Assembly: GCF_017873765.1 (NCBI RefSeq)
Contig: NZ_JAGGKP010000001.1
Span: 620,001-684,000, forward strand
Length of the DNA: 64,000 nucleotides
DNA from: Paenibacillus sediminis
Lineage (GTDB): Bacteria > Bacillota > Bacilli > Paenibacillales > Paenibacillaceae
Direction of reading: 5' to 3'
The notes beneath the pieces are model-generated. The model had not been told where the DNA came from, made no database searches, and was given only the letters and a program-made list of their open reading frames with translations. Within the stretch, counting starts at the first letter, position 1. Each line of letters opens with the position of its first letter. The position numbers and the translations under genes are program-made. Positions 1 through 9,219 of this stretch are shown one piece after another.

Positions 1-522
1 CCGCAGGGCCGGAAAATCGTCACCGATTATTTAAAAGGGATCAATGAACGGGTCTATCCGGTTGGAAGACTTGATTACGATACGGAAGGTTTGCTTATTC
101 TTACCAATGACGGTGAATTCGCGAATTTATTAACACACCCGCGTCATCACGTTCCTAAGACGTATTTGGCTACCGTTAAAGGGGTGCCGCACGGTACGAG
201 TCTGGATAAACTGAAGCAAGGCATTATGTTGGATGACGGTATGACATCGCCTGCTGAAGTCGAATATCAAGATGTTGATTTAGACAACAAACAGTCCACG
301 ATTAAAATTACGATTCATGAAGGACGAAACCGACAAGTACGCCGGATGTTCGATGCGATTAATCATCCTGTTATAAAGCTTAAACGCATTGCGTTCGGTG
401 ATCTTATTCTAGGAAATTTAAAGAGAGGTACTTATCGGCATTTAACGAAAGAAGAAGTCGAGCAGCTTAAACGGAGCGCTAAAGCAATTGCTCAAGGAAA
501 AAATGACCCTAGTGACACATAA
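1..522 (+). CDS. rluB: 23S rRNA pseudouridine synthase RluB (C-terminal part)
   Basis: The reading frame is open from base 1, so the N-terminal S4 domain lies outside the window. Visible are the RsuA/RluB-type catalytic motif GRLDYDTEGLL (the Asp of GRLD is encoded at 73-75, the expected nucleophile) and the family C-terminal block EGRNRQVRRM. The family isomerises a uridine in the peptidyl-transferase region of 23S rRNA. Its place directly before resA matches Bacillus gene order. The C-terminus ends in a short polar tail. The choice of RluB over its paralogue RsuA rests on synteny. Confidence 0.9.
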   Translation, partial: PQGRKIVTDYLKGINERVYPVGRLDYDTEGLLILTNDGEFANLLTHPRHHVPKTYLATVKGVPHGTSLDKLKQGIMLDDGMTSPAEVEYQDVDLDNKQSTIKITIHEGRNRQVRRMFDAINHPVIKLKRIAFGDLILGNLKRGTYRHLTKEEVEQLKRSAKAIAQGKNDPSDT

Positions 523-560
523 ATTTCATATAAGCCTGAAGCGAAATTGACAATATTCGT

Positions 561-582
561 TATAATGTTCATAGGATGTTCA
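561..582 (+). promoter_or_regulatory. Putative resA promoter -10 with adjacent direct repeat
   Basis: TATAAT at 561-566 is preceded by T but has no good -35 at 17-18 bases, as expected for an activator-dependent promoter. It overlaps the first of two ATGTTCA copies (565-571 and 576-582) spaced 11 bases, one helical turn. This could be a regulator site. Low certainty. Confidence 0.35.
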
Positions 583-633
583 CATAGACTATGTATGCTT
601 ACGATTATTGTCAGTTAAAGGGGAGCTTTTGGG

Positions 634-1161
634 ATGAGCAAATCTTCAAGAAGAACAATTCAAATTTTAATTTTAATTGCTATTGTCATATTAGGCGGTT
701 ATGCGATTGGCTCAGCGGTCCTCGGATCTGATGGTAAGCTGGAAGCCGGCGATAAATCGCCTTCTTTTGCGTTGCTTGGAACGGACGGGGCAGTTCACAA
801 ATTAGAAGACTATAAAGGCAAAGCGCTTGTTATTAACTTCTTTGGAACATGGTGTGAACCATGCGTGAAAGAAATGCCGGCACTTCAGAGTGAAGCAGAT
901 AAGTGGAAAGATCAGGGTGTTGCTGTAATCGGCATTAACGCAGGTGAAGATCAAATGACCGTTGAAAATTTCGTAGACGGGCTGGGTATCAAGTTTCCTA
1001 TTTTACTAGATGAAGATAAGGATGCCATCAATGCATATCATGTTGTTCCTTTGCCGACAACGATATTCGTCAAGCCTGATGGAAGAATATCTGCAATTCA
1101 TCTTGGTCAACTAGATTTACAAACACTTGATAGTCAAATAGCACAGCTGGTTAAACAATAA
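634..1161 (+). CDS. resA: Thiol-disulfide oxidoreductase ResA
   Basis: Membrane-anchored thioredoxin-fold protein that reduces the CxxCH cysteines of apocytochrome c outside the membrane before heme attachment. A single N-terminal anchor spans residues about 10-30. The redox motif is CEPC at residues 74-77, followed by Glu80, which is characteristic of ResA, and a VPLPTT cis-proline loop follows later. 175 residues is the usual length. The ATG at 634 has an AAAGGGGAG ribosome site. First gene of the resABCDE operon, 20 bases before resB. Confidence 0.95.
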   Translation: MSKSSRRTIQILILIAIVILGGYAIGSAVLGSDGKLEAGDKSPSFALLGTDGAVHKLEDYKGKALVINFFGTWCEPCVKEMPALQSEADKWKDQGVAVIGINAGEDQMTVENFVDGLGIKFPILLDEDKDAINAYHVVPLPTTIFVKPDGRISAIHLGQLDLQTLDSQIAQLVKQ

Positions 1162-1181
1162 TTGTTCAAGGAGGCCTCACG

Positions 1182-2852
1182 TTGTTTCAGAATACTAAAT
1201 GCGAATGTGGTCATCAAAATCCAGTGGGGACTGTGCTCTGTGAAGCTTGCGGTAAGCCCTTAGGAGAGCTTGAGAAGTCGTCAGAAGTGCTCGAAATGAG
1301 ATATGACGGGGCAGCCAGACGATCTCAACGCGCGAATCCGAACTGGATCGACAGTATATGGAATTTTTTCTCGTCGGTTAAAGTTGCGGTTGTCCTTATT
1401 CTTCTTACGTTGCTTGGTTCCACACTTGGAACGATCTTTCCGCAAGAGAACACATTTATTAATATTGATGCTTCTGTGTATTACAAGGATACATATGGGA
1501 CGCCAGGTGAAATTTATTATAAACTCGGACTATCACATACATACGAATCATGGTGGTTTATAACGTTACTCGTTATGATCGGCGCTTCCCTCGTCATTTG
1601 CAGCCTGGACAGAGTGCTTCCGCTCTATAAAGCGCTGTCAAAGCAAAAGATACGCAAACATTTGCAATTTCTTACTAGGCAGCGTGTTGTTTATCAAGGG
1701 GAAATACAAGAAGACGGCGAACAATGGGTACAGAACGCTGTTCCATTTTTTAAGAAAAAGGGATACCGTGTATATACAGACGGCACTGCTCTTCTCGCAG
1801 AGAAACAACGTTTTAGTCGCTGGGGACCATACGTCATTCATATCGGACTTATTATTTTCTTATTGGCAACATTAGCGCGTACACTCCCTGGATTTAATAT
1901 GGACGAGCACGAGGCATTTCCGGAAGGGGACATTAAGAAAATCCCTAACACTTCTCTGTATGTAAAGAATGAAAAATTTACGGTTGAATTCTACTCGGAA
2001 GATGAAATGCCTAGTGAGTTTAGGAAGATCGGTAAAGTGTTGCCTAAATTATATGAGACCAAAGCTGTTCTGTACGAATGCGCAGCATATTGTAATGATC
2101 CATCGAAGACGCCTGTGCTTAAAGAAGTAGCTAGACATAATATCAGAGTCAACGATCCGCTTAATTATAAAGGCTTGAAGCTGTATCAATACGATTATGA
2201 TTTAACTCCGATTTTACGCTCTGTATCACCGACATTAGTTAACAAGAAGACGGGTGAGGAGTACGGGAAATTTAAACTGGAAATGCGGGGTACGAAACGT
2301 TCGTTTGAGCTTGGACCTTATACATTGCAGCTGCTAGAGAAATATATGGATTTTACGCTGGATGAGAACGGTCAACCTGCATCCAAGACACCTAATCCTA
2401 ATGCCCCGGCGTTTTTGTTTTTGATGAAAGGGCCGGATTTACCGGCAAGCGGCGTGAAGTACATTTATTTCCCGAAACAAGTGGATAAAGAGCGCTTCCA
2501 ACAAGATGCCATCAACAAACAGCTCGGCGGACTGCAAACGAACTTGGAGCTCGATGTCAAATCAATGGAAGATGTTGATTTCTCTACAGCAACTTCATAT
2601 TTGAATATTCGTTATGATCGAGCGATGCCGTTTGTTTGGATAGGTGCAGCTATTGTCATGCTCGGTCTGGTCATTGGCTTCTACTGGCAACATCGTCGTG
2701 TTTGGCTGCGGATTGACGGTGAGAAACTGACCCTCGGAGCGCATACGAACAAAAACTGGTTTGGATTCCGCCGCGAAATCGCTGCAATTTTAAACAAGAT
2801 GAATATAGAAGCGGACGAGAAGTCCTTAAATAATGGAGGGGATAAAGCATGA
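1182..2852 (+). CDS. resB: Cytochrome c biogenesis protein ResB
   Basis: Integral membrane part of the system II cytochrome c synthase, working with ResC to move and attach heme. It starts at TTG 1182 behind GGAGG. The N-terminus is a small zinc-ribbon-like segment with Cys7, Cys9, Cys20 and Cys23, also present in Bacillus ResB as I recall it. Membrane segments follow at about 60-85 and 122-142, another after the RFSRWGPYV block near residue 215, and a last one near 490-510 followed by WQHRR. A large outside domain fills 240-485. It overlaps resC by 4 bases (ATGA), implying translational coupling. Confidence 0.95.
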   Translation: MFQNTKCECGHQNPVGTVLCEACGKPLGELEKSSEVLEMRYDGAARRSQRANPNWIDSIWNFFSSVKVAVVLILLTLLGSTLGTIFPQENTFINIDASVYYKDTYGTPGEIYYKLGLSHTYESWWFITLLVMIGASLVICSLDRVLPLYKALSKQKIRKHLQFLTRQRVVYQGEIQEDGEQWVQNAVPFFKKKGYRVYTDGTALLAEKQRFSRWGPYVIHIGLIIFLLATLARTLPGFNMDEHEAFPEGDIKKIPNTSLYVKNEKFTVEFYSEDEMPSEFRKIGKVLPKLYETKAVLYECAAYCNDPSKTPVLKEVARHNIRVNDPLNYKGLKLYQYDYDLTPILRSVSPTLVNKKTGEEYGKFKLEMRGTKRSFELGPYTLQLLEKYMDFTLDENGQPASKTPNPNAPAFLFLMKGPDLPASGVKYIYFPKQVDKERFQQDAINKQLGGLQTNLELDVKSMEDVDFSTATSYLNIRYDRAMPFVWIGAAIVMLGLVIGFYWQHRRVWLRIDGEKLTLGAHTNKNWFGFRREIAAILNKMNIEADEKSLNNGGDKA

Positions 2853-4111
2853 GTTTGTTAGACTTTAGCAGAGATGCATTTATCGTAACTTTTTTCGTAT
2901 ATTGTGCTGCTTTTATTCTGTATGCCGTTGCTGTTATGGGGACAAAATTCAGCAACCGCGATCCTGGGGTTCATGGCCGGAAGTGGGGAAGGATCTCCTT
3001 TACTGTATCTTCACTTGGTCTTGCAGCTCATTTAACCTTCTTCATTACTCGGTGGATTGGTGGAGGACATATTCCGGTGAGTAACATGTATGAATTTATG
3101 TCCTTCTTATCGATGATGATCATGGTTGCGTTTACGGTCGTCTATTTAATTTTTAGAAAAACGATACTTGGGCTGTTCGCAACACCGATTTCTATTATTA
3201 TAATGGCCTATGCGGCTGTATTTCCGCAACAAGTTCAACCGCTCATTCCGTCACTGCAATCGTACTGGCTTAATATCCATGTTACTCTTGCGGCAACAGG
3301 AGAGTCCTTCTTTGCAGTCGGTTTTGCAGCAGCGTTTATGCATTTGCTTCGCACTGTTAATTTTAATTCGAATGTGAAATCAGATAGACGTCAGCAGCGG
3401 TGGGTAGAGTTCACGCTCATTTGCGTTGTTGTCGTAATTGGGTTTATCGCAGCTGTTTTCGGTTTCCGTGCAGCAGGCTATGAATCGGTATTTACACAAG
3501 AAAAAACGACGATTGACAAGCAAGGGCAGGCAATTACTGACACATCAAAAGTATCTTATTCTTTGCCTCCAATCGTTGCTCCATACAACAGTGAAGTAGA
3601 AAGTTTCAAACCGTTTCTAGGACTTAAGGAGCCGCTCTTTCATGCTCCTTCTTGGATGAGCGGCATTAATGCAGGACGCAAATTGAACACAGTGATTTGG
3701 TCTGTTATTGTCGGTATTATTCTATATGGACTCATTAGACTCGTAATGCGGAAATCAATTGGAAAGACGATTTCTCCGCTGCTTCAAGGTCTTGATCCAG
3801 ATGATTTGGATGAGATCAGCTATCGTGCGATTGCGATCGGATTCCCGATTTTCACGCTCGGCGCACTAATCTTCGCCATGATTTGGGCGCAAATTGCGTG
3901 GGGGCGTTTCTGGGGATGGGATCCGAAGGAAGTGTGGGCACTCATTTCCTGGTTATACTACAGTGCATACTTGCATCTGCGTTTATCTCGCGGCTGGCAA
4001 GGGCGCAATTCTTCGTGGCTTGCTGTGATCGGATTCCTCGTCATTATGTTCACTTTAGTTGGCGTTAACTTAGTCATCGCCGGTCTGCATTCTTACGCGG
4101 GAACAATGTAA
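2849..4111 (+). CDS. resC: Cytochrome c biogenesis protein ResC (CcsA family)
   Basis: Multi-spanning heme-handling protein of system II. The tryptophan-rich WWD-like signature reads WGRFWGWDPKEVWALISW at about residues 350-367, with conserved histidines in flanking helices (the HLTFF, HVTLA and HSYAG blocks). 420 residues, about eight membrane segments, with an extended loop at about 205-260 between the middle helices. The start overlaps the resB stop. A gap of about 90 bases separates it from the regulator genes. Confidence 0.94.
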   Translation: MSLLDFSRDAFIVTFFVYCAAFILYAVAVMGTKFSNRDPGVHGRKWGRISFTVSSLGLAAHLTFFITRWIGGGHIPVSNMYEFMSFLSMMIMVAFTVVYLIFRKTILGLFATPISIIIMAYAAVFPQQVQPLIPSLQSYWLNIHVTLAATGESFFAVGFAAAFMHLLRTVNFNSNVKSDRRQQRWVEFTLICVVVVIGFIAAVFGFRAAGYESVFTQEKTTIDKQGQAITDTSKVSYSLPPIVAPYNSEVESFKPFLGLKEPLFHAPSWMSGINAGRKLNTVIWSVIVGIILYGLIRLVMRKSIGKTISPLLQGLDPDDLDEISYRAIAIGFPIFTLGALIFAMIWAQIAWGRFWGWDPKEVWALISWLYYSAYLHLRLSRGWQGRNSSWLAVIGFLVIMFTLVGVNLVIAGLHSYAGTM

Positions 4112-4199
4112 TTTTTGGGTGCAGTTAGAATTTCAAGCACAATTTTGATAGAGTATAAATATATATTTCAAATTGCAATGAATGAAGGGATGTTGTGAG

Positions 4200-4916
4200 G
4201 TGGCAGAGCATATGAATCGAATTTTGGTCGTTGATGACGAAGAGCGCATTCGCCGCTTATTGAAAATGTACCTTGAAAAAGAAGGGTACGAAATTGATGA
4301 AGCGGAAGATGGCGAAAGTGCACTTCGCAAAGCGACGAATGAGGATTACGGTCTCATTTTATTGGATGTGATGCTTCCCGGAATGGACGGCGTTGAAGTA
4401 TGTACAAGACTAAGACAAGTGAAAGCCACTCCAGTGCTGATGTTGACAGCGAAAGGAGAAGAAATTAACCGAGTACAAGGCTTTGAAGTGGGTGCTGATG
4501 ATTACGTCGTTAAGCCTTTCAGCCCTCGTGAAGTCATTTATCGAGTTAAAGCCATATTAAGACGCTCTTCGGCAACAGCATTTCTGACGAAGCAAAGCAA
4601 TTCCAGCAACAATATCGTCTTTCCTAACCTCATCATTGAACATGATGCGCACCGGGTTACTGCAGGCGGTGTAGAGGTTAGTTTAACGCCTAAGGAATAT
4701 GAGTTACTTCATTATTTGGCATCATTCCCGGATAAAGTATTCTCCCGGGAAGAATTATTAAAAGACGTATGGAACTACGAGTTCTTCGGAGACTTGAGAA
4801 CGGTGGATACCCATGTGAAGCGGCTTCGTGAGAAATTGAATAAGGTATCAGAGGAAGCGGCAGCGATGATTACAACAGTGTGGGGAGTAGGCTATAAATT
4901 AGAGGTGCCAAAATAA
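4200..4916 (+). CDS. resD: Response regulator ResD
   Basis: OmpR-family transcription factor controlling aerobic and anaerobic respiration genes. Receiver domain: acidic Asp12-Asp13, phosphoacceptor Asp56 in LLDVMLPG, then LMLTAK and VKPFSP. Winged-helix DNA-binding domain about 130-235 ending in VWGVGYKLE. The start is uncertain: GTG 4200 has AAGGGA nine bases upstream, ATG 4212 has GAGGTGG eight bases upstream, and ATG 4182 lacks a site. Numbering here is from the GTG. The stop is one base from the resE start. Confidence 0.93.
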   Translation: MAEHMNRILVVDDEERIRRLLKMYLEKEGYEIDEAEDGESALRKATNEDYGLILLDVMLPGMDGVEVCTRLRQVKATPVLMLTAKGEEINRVQGFEVGADDYVVKPFSPREVIYRVKAILRRSSATAFLTKQSNSSNNIVFPNLIIEHDAHRVTAGGVEVSLTPKEYELLHYLASFPDKVFSREELLKDVWNYEFFGDLRTVDTHVKRLREKLNKVSEEAAAMITTVWGVGYKLEVPK

Positions 4917-4917
4917 C

Positions 4918-6351
4918 GTGAGCTTAAATTTTTGGAGATCATTAGTCGGGAAATTATGGGCGACAATTATCGTCCTAGTCGCTAGTGTGTTAATCATAAT
5001 GGCGTTGTTTCTGCTCCCGTATATTGATGTAACGTTTGCGAATTCGACAGCTATTAAGAAATTGTTCACCATTGTGGCCATTATCGGTTTTTCACTGACT
5101 ACTTTCTTCGCGCTGTTTCTGTTTACGAAGATTACTCAGCCGATGCAGCAGCTCATTCGAGCTGCTGATGCCATTCGTAATGGCAAATATGACACAAGAT
5201 TGTCTCTTCGAACAAGCGATGAGATTGGTGAGCTTGCCAAGTCGTTTAACCATATGGCGGCGGAACTTGAAGATACGATTCGCAGTCTGAACCATGAGAA
5301 GGAGCATTTATCAAGCGTATTGCGAAGTATGAGTGATGCTGTTATTACGTTCAATGTTGAGGGCAGAGTCATCTTAACGAATCCTCAAGGACAGAAAGTG
5401 CTTTATATATGGCGAGACATGCCTTGGAAGGAAGAGGACGATGAGCCGGCTGATTTCTATCATGAAGTTCCCGAACCGCTCTATGCGATGTTTGAGCGTG
5501 TCCTTGTTGAGCGAGTAGACAAGAGCGGCAATGTGCACGTCAAACAATCGGTATGGTCAGTACACATGGCGCCTCTATATTCTGACAATGTCGTACGCGG
5601 TGTCGTTGCTGTACTGCGCGATGTAACCGACGAGGTTAATCAGGAGAAGATTCGGCGCGACTTTCTTGTCAATATTTCGCACGAGATTCGTACCCCGCTC
5701 TCTATGATGCAAGGATACAGCGAAGCATTGCTGGATGGAATGGCGACTTCTCAAGAGGAAAGCCAAGAGCTTATTCAAGTCATTCATGACGAATCGCTTC
5801 GGATGGGGAGGCTTGTTAAAGACTTGCTCGACCTTTCCCGAATGGAAGCCGGTCATACAGATATGGCGATGAAGCCGCTTGATCTAGGTGAGGTTATTGA
5901 GCGTGTGTATCGTAAGTTTCTTGTGCGTGCTAAAGATCGGGACATTATGCTTACCTATGAACCGCTCTCGGAAGATTTACATCTGCAGGCTGCAGATGGA
6001 GATCGTCTGGAGCAGGTGTTCACGAATCTGTTAGACAATGCATTCAGACATACGCCAGCCGGAAAGAGCATTAAAATTACAGCTGGAAGGCAGCATACAG
6101 AACTCGGCGAAGCGCTTCAGGTTCAGGTAAAGGATGATGGGGTCGGTATTGCAATAGAGGATTTACCTTTCATATTCGAGCGATTCTATAAGGCGGATAA
6201 AGCAAGAGTACGCGGGGAGTCCGGAGGAACAGGTTTAGGGCTTGCCATCGTTAAAAATATTATAGAAGCGCACCACGGAACAATAAGCGCAGACAGCGTT
6301 GTAGGACAGGGGACCGTGTTTACGATTATACTTCCTGTCGAAATAAAATAG
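4918..6351 (+). CDS. resE: Sensor histidine kinase ResE, short form
   Basis: Partner kinase of ResD. Order: membrane helix about 13-33, a loop of only about 17 residues, second helix about 48-70, HAMP about 72-125, PAS about 133-240, HisKA with His255 in NISHEIRTPL, and HATPase with Asn374 in NLLDNAFRHT, then DDGVGI and GTGLGLAIV. At 477 residues it lacks the large outside domain I recall in Bacillus ResE (about 590 residues). In Bacillus the PAS domain is thought to sense the signal, so it may still function. GTG start with no clear ribosome site; coupling to resD is likely. Confidence 0.92.
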   Translation: MSLNFWRSLVGKLWATIIVLVASVLIIMALFLLPYIDVTFANSTAIKKLFTIVAIIGFSLTTFFALFLFTKITQPMQQLIRAADAIRNGKYDTRLSLRTSDEIGELAKSFNHMAAELEDTIRSLNHEKEHLSSVLRSMSDAVITFNVEGRVILTNPQGQKVLYIWRDMPWKEEDDEPADFYHEVPEPLYAMFERVLVERVDKSGNVHVKQSVWSVHMAPLYSDNVVRGVVAVLRDVTDEVNQEKIRRDFLVNISHEIRTPLSMMQGYSEALLDGMATSQEESQELIQVIHDESLRMGRLVKDLLDLSRMEAGHTDMAMKPLDLGEVIERVYRKFLVRAKDRDIMLTYEPLSEDLHLQAADGDRLEQVFTNLLDNAFRHTPAGKSIKITAGRQHTELGEALQVQVKDDGVGIAIEDLPFIFERFYKADKARVRGESGGTGLGLAIVKNIIEAHHGTISADSVVGQGTVFTIILPVEIK

Positions 6352-6357
6352 AACAGC

Positions 6358-6388
6358 AAAAACACCCCTGGCTAAAGGGGTGTTTTTT
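6358..6388. terminator. Bidirectional terminator between resE and serA
   Basis: Stem ACACCCCT (6362-6369) with AGGGGTGT (6376-6383), T-run on the plus side and A-run on the other, so it can end both resE and the convergent serA transcript. Confidence 0.9.
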
Positions 6389-6432
6389 GTTGAAGTTAGC
6401 CGATAAATCTTGTTAATCGTGGAACATAACCG

Positions 6433-8025
6433 TTAAGCAAGGACAATCTCTTGCGCCGTATTCAGTTCTTCGATCTTAACAAGATCGTTAAGCACTTCTT
6501 TAGGTACAGCTTTGTCGACCGTTAGAATCATAATCGCTTCCCCGCCGATAATTTTCCGACCTACTTGCATCGATGCGATGTTGACATCATTCTTACCTAA
6601 CATCGTTCCAACATGACCGATAATACCTGGTTTGTCATTATGGGAGATGAGGATATGATGTCCTTCTGGTGCAATATCAACAGGGAATTTATCGAGCTGT
6701 ACAATGCGCTCTCCGTATCCGTTTAACAGTGTGCCTGCAATTCTTCGTTCTTCTTTATTCTGTGTTTTAAGAGTTACCGTTATTAAGTTCGTAAAGCCTT
6801 TCGTCAGCTGAGCTTTCGATTCAACGACATTAACATCACGACTCTTAGCGAGATGGATTGAATTAATAATGTTTACATCATTTCCGAGATGACGTGATAA
6901 GACACCTTTGACGATATAACGTGTAAGTGTCTGTGTATCAACCTGAGATAACTCACCCGCATAGTCTACATGAATTTCATAAATAGCATGATTTGTAATT
7001 TGAGCAACGAAGCTTCCCAGTTTCTCCCCAAGGTTGAAATATGGTTGCAGCTTCTTCATTACACTTGCTTCGACTGAAGGTAAGTTAACGGCATTTTTGA
7101 ATGGCTCATTCCGTAAAATATGAATCACTTGCTCCGATACATCAATAGCTACATTTTCCTGAGCTTCAACGGTCGATGCGCCAAGGTGAGGTGTCACGAT
7201 AATTTTTGGATGATTTAAGAATGGATGATCTTGCTGCGGCGGTTCTTGCTCGAACACGTCGAACGCAGCGCCGGCAACGATCCCTTCATTAATAGCTTCA
7301 ATGAGTGCCATTTCGTCAATGATTCCACCGCGAGCGCAGTTAATAATACGCATTCCTTTTTTCATCACTTCAAATTGCGGACGAGAGATCATGTGGCGGG
7401 TCTCAGGAGTAAGCGGTGTATGAACAGTCATGAAATCAGCATTTCGAATAATATCATCAACCGTTGCCAGCTTAACTCCTAGTTTCTCAGCACGATCTTC
7501 TGTTAAGAAGGGGTCATACCCGAGAATGTCCATCCCGAAAGCTTTAGCCCGTTTAGCGACTTCACTTCCGATGCGGCCCATTCCGAGCACACCTAAAGTT
7601 TTATTGCGCAGCTCTACCCCTAGATAAGATTTACGATCCCACACACCGCTGACCGTCTTAGCATATGCTTGAGGAATGTGGCGCGCGAGAGCCATCATCA
7701 TTGCAAAAGTATGTTCACACGTTGTAATCGTATTGCCATCTGGTGCATTAATAACAACAATACCGCGTTTCGTTGCAGCTTGCAGGTCGATATTGTCTAC
7801 GCCGACACCAGCGCGTCCTACCACTTTCAAGTTGTGACCTGCTGTTAAAATTCTCTCTGTCACTTTGGTTTGACTGCGAACGAGCAGAGCATCAAATTGC
7901 CCGATAATGTTAACGAGCTCATCTTCGCTAAGGCCTGTGTTCTTAACGACTTCGATATCGCTGGCTTCAATTAACTGCTGGATACCGTGGTCGCTGATCG
8001 GATCAGATACTAATACTTTAAACAT
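6433..8025 (-). CDS. serA: D-3-phosphoglycerate dehydrogenase
   Basis: First step of serine synthesis: 3-phosphoglycerate to 3-phosphohydroxypyruvate with NAD. N-terminal catalytic and Rossmann domains (GMGRIGSEVAKRA near residue 147, NCARGGIID with the substrate Arg, PHLGAST with the catalytic His), an intervening domain, and a C-terminal ACT domain from about 455 (DKPGIIGHVGTML). 530 residues is typical for the long form. ATG 8025 is chosen because GAGGAGG sits just upstream; the in-frame TTG at 8043 overlaps that site. Expressed behind a T-box leader. Confidence 0.96.
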   Translation of the reverse strand: MFKVLVSDPISDHGIQQLIEASDIEVVKNTGLSEDELVNIIGQFDALLVRSQTKVTERILTAGHNLKVVGRAGVGVDNIDLQAATKRGIVVINAPDGNTITTCEHTFAMMMALARHIPQAYAKTVSGVWDRKSYLGVELRNKTLGVLGMGRIGSEVAKRAKAFGMDILGYDPFLTEDRAEKLGVKLATVDDIIRNADFMTVHTPLTPETRHMISRPQFEVMKKGMRIINCARGGIIDEMALIEAINEGIVAGAAFDVFEQEPPQQDHPFLNHPKIIVTPHLGASTVEAQENVAIDVSEQVIHILRNEPFKNAVNLPSVEASVMKKLQPYFNLGEKLGSFVAQITNHAIYEIHVDYAGELSQVDTQTLTRYIVKGVLSRHLGNDVNIINSIHLAKSRDVNVVESKAQLTKGFTNLITVTLKTQNKEERRIAGTLLNGYGERIVQLDKFPVDIAPEGHHILISHNDKPGIIGHVGTMLGKNDVNIASMQVGRKIIGGEAIMILTVDKAVPKEVLNDLVKIEELNTAQEIVLA

Positions 8026-8126
8026 GGTCTCTCTCCTCCTCAAAGGGTTTAATCTAAATATTTATTTTAAGGAAACGCCTAATGGCGTTTTCCATAAATA
8101 CAGATTTCGCCTTGCACCCGCATAAC

Positions 8127-8412
8127 AAAAAAACTCTCAATCCGCATACTACTTGCGTAGTAAGGGACGAGAGTTCGTGGTACCACCCTAATTCGTTGCC
8201 GCTTCACAGTGACAACCTCAATGGTCTTCGTTCATGGATAAAACAGACCTGATTGATAACGGACTTCATCCGACCGCATCTACTAAAGTTTCAATGCGAT
8301 AACTCCGGAGCGCTAAAGCAAACTTACAGCTGCCGATTTGCACCCACCACCGGCTCTCTGAACGCTTAACAAGCTGCTTCTTTCCTTCACAGTTTTTATT
8401 GCAAAAATTAAT
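8127..8412 (-). promoter_or_regulatory. T-box leader of serA
   Basis: Read on the minus strand, the leader carries a stem I start AGAGAGCCGG, a GGTGGGTGCAAATC block, and the T-box core AGGGTGGTACCACG (8176-8189). A terminator with stem AACTCTC/GAGAGTT and a T-run (8127-8175) follows. Uncharged tRNA should bind the core and prevent termination. By context the tRNA should be tRNA-Ser. Candidate specifiers are UCC (8307-8309) or the nearby AGC (8312-8314); I could not settle the pairing. Confidence 0.9.
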
Positions 8413-8419
8413 TTTCCAT

Positions 8420-8449
8420 AATGTATCACGGTGAAGTGAGGCATGTCAA
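8420..8449 (-). promoter_or_regulatory. SigA promoter of the serA leader
   Basis: On the minus strand: TTGACA at 8449-8444, 18-base spacer, TACATT at 8425-8420. Start of RNA near 8412. Confidence 0.75.
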
Positions 8450-8610
8450 TAGCAATTTAACTGTTCAACCTTATCCCGCCTTGAATATGGGGCGAATTTT
8501 CGATATGATGCTAATGCTGCCTACTAGTCTGAAATTTTCGGTATGCTCGAAAATAGAGTATGATAGAAGGTGAACGCATCAATTTTGAAGAGGGACAGAA
8601 GAGGGGAAAT

Positions 8611-9219
8611 ATGAAAAAATCAAAACTGCGCAATATTAAAATTAGGCAGGTTACAGTCGATCAATTGAACGATCGTTTACTGCTCACTAATCTTTATTTA
8701 ACACAAGGCTTAACGCTAATTATCGGTTTAATGTGGGTGCTGTTACAAAAGAGAAACGTATTTCATTTATTGGTCATTCCATCTAATTACCATTTTATAT
8801 ACTGGGGACTTAGTCTGGCAGTCATTATGTTAATCGTTGACTTTTTCATATCAAGAGTTGTACCAGAGGATATTATGAATGACGGCGGGATCAATGAGAT
8901 GTTGTTTCGTCATCGGCCAGTATGGCATATTTTGATTATTGCATTGGTTGTGGCGATCTGTGAGGAATTATTGTTTCGCGGTGCTGTTCAATATGCAATC
9001 GGTCCTTACTGGACGAGTATTGTGTTTGCGCTCATTCATGTTCGATATTTAAAACATTGGATTCCAACCGGATGGGTATTCCTAAGCAGTTATGGACTAG
9101 GTTATATATATATCCAATCTGGCACGCTTTGGGCCCCTATTGTATGCCATTTTCTTATTGACTTAATTTCAGGATTGATCATTCGTTTTCGGAGGGAACA
9201 TGAGTCAGTATCTAAGTAG
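8611..9219 (+). CDS. CPBP family intramembrane metalloprotease
   Basis: Type II CAAX-prenyl-protease-like (CPBP/Abi) membrane protein. Motif 1 EELLFRG near residue 122, motif 2 FALIH near 141, and a further histidine in CHFLIDL. These Glu and His residues form the proposed metal site. About five membrane segments in 202 residues. ATG 8611 has AGAGGGGAAAT just upstream; an earlier in-frame ATG at 8560 lacks a site. The substrate is unknown. It overlaps the next gene by 20 bases. Confidence 0.85.
   Translation: MKKSKLRNIKIRQVTVDQLNDRLLLTNLYLTQGLTLIIGLMWVLLQKRNVFHLLVIPSNYHFIYWGLSLAVIMLIVDFFISRVVPEDIMNDGGINEMLFRHRPVWHILIIALVVAICEELLFRGAVQYAIGPYWTSIVFALIHVRYLKHWIPTGWVFLSSYGLGYIYIQSGTLWAPIVCHFLIDLISGLIIRFRREHESVSK

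Noticed and set aside
548-566. TTGACA followed by TATAAT before resA
   Set aside because: Only seven bases lie between the hexamers, far too short for a SigA promoter.
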